This document shows, in pieces, positions 58,163-64,000 of a stretch of DNA of 64,000 bases (position 1 is the stretch's first letter; the number at the start of each line of letters is the position of its first letter). The notes under the pieces were generated by a model. The model did no database searches, was not told where the DNA came from, and was given only the letters and a program-made list of their open reading frames with translations. The stretch spans positions 1-64,000 of the forward strand of contig NW_027052950.1 of NCBI RefSeq assembly GCF_011386835.1, read 5' to 3'. The position numbers and the translations under genes are program-made. The stretch comes from Chrysemys picta bellii (lineage: Eukaryota > Chordata > Testudines > Emydidae).

Positions 58163-58278
58163 CGGGATGGCGCGCACACTGCTGCTGCTGCCATTCCCTC
58201 CTCTGCCGACTCTTCCCTGGGGGAGGTTTTGTCTCCTCCCAGGCACGCCTGGGCTCTGGGCGGCCCTCCTCAGCCATC
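58163..58278 (-). CDS. MROH-family gene, coding exon 1
   Basis: Acceptor CTTCTTGTAG, then one base before ATG at 58277. It encodes a charged, disordered N-terminus (MAEEGRPEPRRAW, later QQQQ) and ends in phase 1 at CCCG|GTGAGT. This start is chosen because its phase fits exon 2. Confidence 0.7.
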
Positions 58279-58459
58279 CTACAAGAAGCCAGGACAAGGC
58301 ATTGCTTGTGAGTGACGAGAGGCGATTGCCCCGTTCAGCATCAGGGCCAGCCCAGTTATTTCTGTCCCACCAGCACCTACAGATGCCAGCTGAGCTCAGG
58401 GCCCTGTTGCACCAGGTGCTGCAGACAATCGCTGGGCTGGAGGGCTCAGACTCTAACTA

Positions 58460-58535
58460 GCCAAGGCAGCCAGCAGGGAAACAAGGGAAGGGATGTGCTC
58501 AAAGTCACCCAGGATTAGAACCCAGGTGTCTGAAC
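58460..58535 (+). repeat. MIR-like SINE relic
   Basis: GTGCTCAAAGTCACCCAGGA, then TTAGAACCCAGGTGTCTG. Confidence 0.5.
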
Positions 58536-58849
58536 TCCCAGGCCAGCAGCCCATCCCACAGGCCAAACGGCCTCCTCTGGGTCACTCCCACCTCTCCTTC
58601 TCCTGGTTCACAAGCTGCACAGCAGACAGGCTGGATCCAACCACTCAGGATTCTTCCTGCCCAATGAAATGACCCTGATCCCTTCCCCAAGGAATATTGG
58701 GGCCGTGGCAGTTCGCAGGTGGGCGAGGCCAGCGGGGTGGGGGAGGTGGGGCGGGCTCGTGAGCAGCAGGAGTTGCTCAGACACACCCGTGAAGGGGCAG
58801 GAGCAGAAGGCAGGAGAGCGGCAGGGAGGCTGGTACCTTCTCATGCAAC

Positions 58850-58958
58850 CTCGGTGTGGCTGGCGATGCAATGGAAAAGCAGAGGCGGGCAATAGAAGAT
58901 TCTCCTACCTGGAGTCAGGAGTGGGCAGAAGCTGGCGTGTATATGGGCCACCCACTTT
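58850..58958. repeat. Duplicated segment, copy 1 (MROH leader region)
   Basis: 109 bp with two differences from 63892-64000, direct orientation. It includes the minus-strand donor CTCCAG|GTAGGAG. Sequence left of 58850 is unrelated between copies, so this is a true boundary. Confidence 0.9.
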
Positions 58959-59100
58959 CTGCTGCCGGTGGCGGAGCTGAAATGGCTGGTTCAGCTTTCC
59001 CAGCGGCACGTGCCAGCTCTCGCTCTGCCAGAGCCAAGCCTGGCAGTGAGGGGATGAGGCTGTGCCAGCCAGCAGGGGGCGTGTCACAATGGGCAGGCGA
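58909..59100 (-). other. Candidate 5' UTR exon of the MROH-family gene
   Basis: The minus strand has a consensus donor CTCCAG|GTAGGAG at 58909/58908, about 630 bp before coding exon 1, whose acceptor sits one base before the ATG. A leader exon is therefore needed. The upstream end is a guess. The same donor is copied at 63951/63950. Confidence 0.4.
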
Positions 59101-59224
59101 GTCACAAGCCAGTCAATGTGTGACTGCCCAGCCCTGGGCTGCCCCAGCCCAGACTAGTTCTGGCCTCGCCGGGGCTTTAGAGCCTCTCCTTCCCCACCGG
59201 GGTCATGGGAGGCACCTTCCGCTC

Positions 59225-59300
59225 CCCACAGTCACAGACTTTAGGCCAGAAGGGACCGCTCAGGTCATCTAGTCCCAGCTTCTGCGGACCCCAGGCCACA
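59225..59300 (-). mobile_element. CR1 3' tail fragment
   Basis: CACAGACTTTAGGCCAGAAG, then TCATCTAGTCCCAGC on the plus strand, the reverse of a CR1-type end region. Confidence 0.55.
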
Positions 59301-61573
59301 GCCCCTCCCCGCGTCCATACAGCTGGAGCCGGGGGCGGGGGGGAGGTCTCCAGATCCCCGAGTGGGAGAATCAGTTCCATCCCGGTTCCTCCTCCTTGTG
59401 ACAGCGCAGAACAGGGGTTCCCGAACGCTCCCCTCCCCCAGCTCCCAGCCCACGGGGGTGGCTCTTTGTGCTTGCCCAAGCTGTTGGGCGCCTTGGCCGT
59501 AGGATGTAAAATGGCCCCATCTCTGCTTCCCCTCCCACCGCGGCAACAACACAGAAACTGCTTTCATAGCACCCCCCCCCCCCCGCCCCCGCCCAACTGA
59601 GTCTCAGGCCTTGCTAGCCGCTCAGTGCCATGGCAGCCCCAGGAGACGATTGCTGCGGGAGTCTCGGCTCAGGGGGAGGCAGTGACTCCTAGAAGCAGGG
59701 AGAGCAGCAGCACCATAGATCAGGGAGGTCTGGCAATGCCAGTGGCTGGCTGGAGTCTGACAGCCCAGGCACCCAGAGCAGACAGTCAAAGGCCAAACCC
59801 CTCTCACCACCAGTTCTGTAGCTCCCCCTTGCCTTTGGTGTGTCTTAGGCACCATCCTGGCCCTCATCCCCATGGCATCAGAGCACTGTCCAACCTCGAT
59901 TGCATTTATTCTAACCTCCCCCTGCAGGGCAGGGCCTGGCTGCTACCTCCACTGAACAGACAGGAAACTGCAGCACAGAGGGAATAAGGGATTTGCCCGA
60001 GGCCACACAGAGCATCTGTGGCAGAGCTGGGAATTGACTATGGGTCTCCTGGGTCTCAGGCTGGCACCTTCTCTTCCAACCTCCTGCCCCCTTTGCCCCT
60101 GGTTCAGTGTGAGCTGTGAGAGCTCTCTGGGGCACAGGAGCTGGCTGGTGCCCAGATGGAACTACATTGCCTATTGCACATATCTCGCTTTTCCCAAACA
60201 TTGAGTCTGCTGCTACAACCATACCAGGGCCCGCCAGGATCCTTGCAGCTGGTCAGTGCTAAGTTTTGAACTGTGCTAAGTAGGGAAGACAAACTAGATC
60301 TTCCATCACTAGCGCAGCTCTGTGTTACTGGGGACTCACTGCTGGCTCAACCCAACCAGCCCTCCTCACACGGAGCCTGTAAATCCTCCAGCCCTGCTGT
60401 TCTCCTTTGTATTTCGGCAGTGCCCAGAGGGCTCAGTCCCGGATCAGGGCCCTGCAGTGCTAGACATTGTACACACACAGCCCGATTCCCCCCACGCTTG
60501 GTCTCCTGAATGGCTCCTGCCCCAAGGAGGGACGGCTCTATTCCTCACCCAATGTCTCCTGCTGGCAGAGATGCTCTGAGAGACGTCTACGCTCTGGGTC
60601 TCTGGGCTTCCCGGGCTGGGAGGCAAGCGTGGCTGTCTCCGGGCGGTTCTGCTGACTCTCCAGCAGCTGCACTTCAGGTGTCCTAATGCAGCCCTAGTCC
60701 TCTCCAGTGCTCAGGGGCACTGTCCTGGCATCGGACTGTCCTGATAAATAGAACAATGGCTCCTGGCACCCTGAGAATTCCTGTTCCCCTGGCAACCTCA
60801 GTGCCATTTCCTATGGAAGTGATGGTGTCAGCAAAGGTGATGGAGGTGGTCAGGCCTAGTGGTTGGAGCTGGACTCAGGGGGCGGGGCAGGGCATGGGTG
60901 GAGCAAGGCCGGAGCGAGACCAGGGCTGGAGTAGGACTAGGAACAGGGCTGGAGCAGGCTCAGCCTGTTGCCAATGTCAGGCAGGAGCGAGTTCCTGGCC
61001 CTGGAGTGATGTTGAACAGACTGAGCTGCTGCTGTGAGACTGATATACCTGCTCTGGGAGACACAAGGCCAGTTCCTGGCTTGTGGATTAGCTGGAGCCC
61101 AGCACAGGAGGGAATCAGCACCTTACAGATGGCTCCCGGGACGCTTGGCTCCCGGCCCTCTGGGTATTGACATGCCAGGTGCAGGGGGCAAGGTGCAGCG
61201 CCAGGGAGGAGATTGGGGAGGCAGGAGCACTGAGGTGGGGCTGAGCGGGCAGGTGCTGAGGAGCTGCGGCCGGCTGGCCAGCAGAGAGGAGGAGCAGCAG
61301 CTCGGCTCTGGAGGGCCCAGCTGCAGCTCCACACAGGGCGCTGCCAGAGCCTGGCAGGCGGCTGGCTGAAGTGGCACTTTGTGATCTGGCACGGGCGGGA
61401 GCTAGCTCCCCACAGCTGAACGCTCCGCAGCACCGGTGGATTCAGATCCAAACCAGGATCTGGCTCCAAATTCACAGCTGGCCCCTTCCCCCGATCTGGA
61501 GCAGCTCGCACCGTCTGGGGGTGGTTGATTTCACAAGAGAGGGGGCTTCCCACAGACTCTCCAACTCCCTCAC
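59300..61573. other. Upstream region of the MROH-family gene, no gene recognised
   Basis: Contains a C run (59570-59586) and a MIR-like relic near 59940-60075. No exon with supporting splice sites was seen. Confidence 0.35.
59940..60075 (+). repeat. MIR-like SINE relic
   Basis: GATTTGCCCGAGGCCACACA, then GGCAGAGCTGGGAATTGA. Confidence 0.6.
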
Positions 61574-62250
61574 TGTGAGGAAGTGGGACTGTTCTTAATG
61601 TTTCCTCTGAATACTGTAGGGGTGCCTCAGCTTCCCCTATGCATTTCTTAAGTCTCTAGGTGTGGGGATAAAGGCCAGTGTGCAGAAATGGCCAACACTC
61701 TGTCTCCTGGCAACTAATGGCCGGGCCCTTCCCCCCTGCAAGGGGATAGCTAAAGGTGTTGGAGAACAAAGAGATCAGGTGACCTCCTGGCCCGGGAAAG
61801 ACACAAAGGCCAGAGAAAGGGGCTGGAGAGTTTCAGTTTGGAGCTGGCTGGGGACGAGGAGTGAAGTGCAGATGTGGGTGTCTGGCTCACTGCCCCCCAA
61901 AATGGACCCAGCTGAGGGGTCCTGTTCTCTGTACCTACAAGCTGTTTTAGACCGTGTTTCTATCATCTAATAAACCTCTGTTTTACTGGCTGGCTAAGAG
62001 TCACGTCTGACTGCGAAGTGGGGGTGCAGGACTCTCTGGCTTCCCCAGGACCCCACCTGGGCGGACTCGCTGTGGGAAGTGCAAGGAGGGGCAGAGGATG
62101 CTGAATGCTCCAAGGTCAGACCCAGGAAGGTGAAAGCCCTTTGAGTTTCTGGCCCAGAAGACAGTCTGCTCACAGAGAGGAGACTTCACCAGAGTCCTGA
62201 GTGGCTTCATAGGGAGCAGCTCCAGAGCATTGTCTGGGGACTCCATGACA
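61574..62250 (+). repeat. Solo LTR, plus strand, same family as 35160
   Basis: Starts TGTGAGGAAGTGGGACTG, ends CCATGACA, with CATCTAATAAACCTC near 61966. The flanks CTCAC and CACAC match 4 of 5. Confidence 0.85.
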
Positions 62251-62429
62251 CACACCTCTCATGCTTCTTCCCATTTGCCTTTAATCACCCCCACATGGCC
62301 CATGTTGGTCACCAGCTACCTCCCTGTCTGGACCCTTACCTGGCCCCATCATGGCAGTGGCTGAGCACGCGGGTGTTGTTGTATTTAGGCTCTCAACCCC
62401 CCGCATGGAGCAGGGACCTGTTCTCCCTA

Positions 62430-62540
62430 GTTTGCTGAGGCCCAGAGCGACAGGGACTCACCTGATCTCACACAGAAGACTTACAGCAGAGCTGGGAACT
62501 GAACACCGCTCTCTTGAATTCCAGCCCAATGCCTCATCTA
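62430..62540 (+). repeat. MIR-like SINE relic
   Basis: GGGACTCACCTGATCTCACA, then GCAGAGCTGGGAACTGAA. Confidence 0.5.
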
Positions 62541-62604
62541 CCAGCCTGTGTCGCCTTCCCGTGCCCTGCCACCAGCCCCGCCAAACCCTCCTCCCTGTCT
62601 CCGT

Positions 62605-63725
62605 TAGGGTGACCAGACGTCCCGATTTTATCGGGACAGTCCCGATTTTAGGGGACTTGTCCCGCGTCCCGACCTTACATCGGTCGGGACGCACTTTGTC
62701 CCGATATCGGGGGGACCGCGGCACTGCTCACGTCTTCTTCCGGGCCCTGGGGCAGTGCAGTTGAGTTTCTGCTGGGCTGGCCGGCCGGCAGACGCCTGCA
62801 GAGTGCTGCAGCCCCACTCCCCAGGCACGCACAAAGGCAGGGGCGGGGCTTGTAGGCACCAGCAACGAGCCCCCCCGCCCCTCAACCTGACCCGTGCCGG
62901 AGCTACGCAGACAGGAGCCAGAGGGACGCTCCCTCCTCCTCCCGCTGCCAGCCCTGTGAACATGGCTGCAGCACGGCCCCGCTTCTCCCTCCTGCTCCTC
63001 GCCCTAGTTGCCCTGCTCCTGCCCGCACAGTGGCCCCTCTGCTTGGCCGCCAAGCATCTGGACCGGTGCTTCGCTGAGTGCAAGCGCTGCACCGACCCAG
63101 AGTGCAGCAGTAAGTGGGTGCGGGGTGCTGGGGTCCCCGGACGGGACCTGCCTGCTGGATCCTGAGGCTAGCACTGCGGGGGGGCTGTGCCAGGCAGGCT
63201 CTGGGAGGGAGGACGGGGGGGGTCCGATGCTGCTCTGGGTAGCCCGTGCGGGATGGGATGATGATGGTGCAGGGACGGGAGACCCATGGGGAGGCCGGGG
63301 TGTAGGCAGTGCTCTCGGGGCCGGCCCTCGGGCAGGGCCATGGGGCCGCACTTGTGGGCACCGCGATCCGGCCATGAACCGGATGTTTTTCCGTCCCTTT
63401 AAAGGGCCAGTAGCCCAGCGTCCTGTCGGGCGGGTTCTCCCACACGTCCCGGTCCAGCCCCAGTGCGGGATGTGAGGGGAGGCGTGTGTTTGGTCATCGG
63501 CTCCCCAGCCCCATCTGCAGCGTTGGTACGTTCCAAGCGGAGCGGGAGGGGAGGCAGTTGGCCGAGAGCGGGTGGAGGGAGGGGGCTGGGGGACGTGGCC
63601 TGAGCGCACCCTCTGGTGCTGGGGGGGGGGGTCAGGCGCGCACAGGGGAGGGGCTTGTTCCCCTCCCCCCCCCCCCCCCCCCCCCCCGCGTCCTGATTTT
63701 TCACTTCTGTCATCTGGTCACCCTA
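62605..63725. mobile_element. hAT-type element carrying an exon-like insert
   Basis: TIRs TAGGGTGACCAGACGTCCCG / ATCTGGTCACCCTA. Perfect 8-bp TSD GTCTCCGT at 62597-62604 and 63726-63733. The first 100 bp match the family member at 13800. The 0.9-kb interior does not: it is CpG-rich and holds a signal-peptide ORF with a splice donor. Confidence 0.9.
62962..63109 (+). CDS. Exon-like ORF: signal peptide and Cys-rich start of a secreted protein
   Basis: ATG in a strong context (GAACATGG). Basic start MAAARPRFS, hydrophobic core LLLLALVALLLP, likely cleavage after CLAA. It then reads KHLDRCFAECKRCTDPEC (Cys spacing 3, 2, 4). A consensus donor GTAAGT at 63110 ends the exon in phase 1. I do not recognise the protein. 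It could be a captured first exon of a host gene, a real gene whose promoter lies in the element, or chance. No second exon lies within the window. Confidence 0.5.
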
Positions 63726-63891
63726 GTCTCCGTCCCCTCCGGGCTGGACTGGTGTGACCCCTTCTGTCTGGCCATCGCAGACTCCCTCCTGTGCGCATGC
63801 CGCTGCCCACTTCCTCACTGGCACCAGGCTACACAGTCGGCACCGGGGCACTTGGTAGATGTGCGCCGCCCAGCCAGGAGCTCGGGGAAGG

Positions 63892-64000
63892 CTCGGTGTG
63901 GCTGGCGATGCAATGGAAAAGCAGAGACGGGCAATAGAAGATTCTCCTACCTGGAGTCAGGAGTGGACAGAAGCTGGCGTGTATATGGGCCACCCACTTT
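63892..64000. repeat. Duplicated segment, copy 2, cut by the window end
   Basis: 98% identical to 58850-58958, with the same minus-strand donor at 63951/63950. The copy runs off the window. Confidence 0.9.

Larger units (their letters stand above)
21512..58278 (-). other. Gene: maestro heat-like repeat (MROH) family protein, 22 coding exons
   Basis: The minus-strand gene model was built by hand from GT-AG sites. Every junction phase agrees, and the summed CDS is 2739 nt: 912 codons plus a stop. The product is an all-helical HEAT-repeat-type protein. Family assignment rests on the exon 14 motif GGWGMLVNADMHHKGVLVLA and the exon 17 helix pair (LLPEVLEQL, AVQVAEKLLPFID), which are typical of maestro/MROH proteins. 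Function is poorly known; HEAT arrays usually act as protein scaffolds. I cannot tell which paralog it is; 912 residues is shorter than MROH1 or MROH2. Exon 9 is interrupted by an LTR. The stop codon lies 84 bp from the palindrome and no poly(A) signal was found between them. Confidence 0.85.

Overview
The window is nuclear DNA of a vertebrate, most likely a turtle. Reasons: genes are split by long introns with GT-AG sites; CR1-type LINE copies are abundant and both old and young; there are MIR-like tRNA-SINE relics; and several repeat families look like ones I associate with turtle genomes (hAT-type short elements ending GGGTGACCAGA, a 140-bp repeat at 46.7 kb, several solo LTR families). The species call is inference. 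The other calls rest on splice phase, motifs, terminal repeats and target-site duplications (TSDs) read from the sequence.

Layout. 1-1.2 kb: last coding exon and 3' UTR of a plus-strand gene I cannot name. 2.4-9.8 kb: a retrotransposon fragment, then a defective endogenous retrovirus (two LTRs, tRNA-Pro primer site, matrix-like gag joined directly to the end of pol, broken env). 10.3-12.26 kb: a last exon with a WD40-type motif on the plus strand and a long 3' UTR with poly(A) signals. 12.3-13.57 kb: an internally deleted LINE. 13.58-21.43 kb: a large imperfect palindrome with a (TATC)n/(GATA)n centre. Its left arm alone carries a hAT element, a nested pair of LTR elements (the younger has a gag-like zinc-knuckle ORF) and a CR1 copy. 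21.5-59 kb: one minus-strand gene of the maestro heat-like repeat (MROH) family. I could follow 22 coding exons from the start codon at 58277 to the stop at 21512. All phases agree and the CDS is 2739 nt (912 residues). Its introns are full of CR1, gypsy, solo LTR and hAT insertions. 59-64 kb: upstream DNA with a solo LTR, a hAT element that contains an exon-like signal-peptide ORF, and, at the window edge, a second copy of the MROH leader-exon region.

The most striking points are: a solo LTR that landed inside MROH coding exon 9 and supplies a replacement, frame-preserving splice acceptor; a hAT element with a perfect 8-bp TSD enclosing a CpG-rich secretory first exon; the one-sided loading of the palindrome; and a short LTR retrotransposon that codes only for a zinc-knuckle protein.
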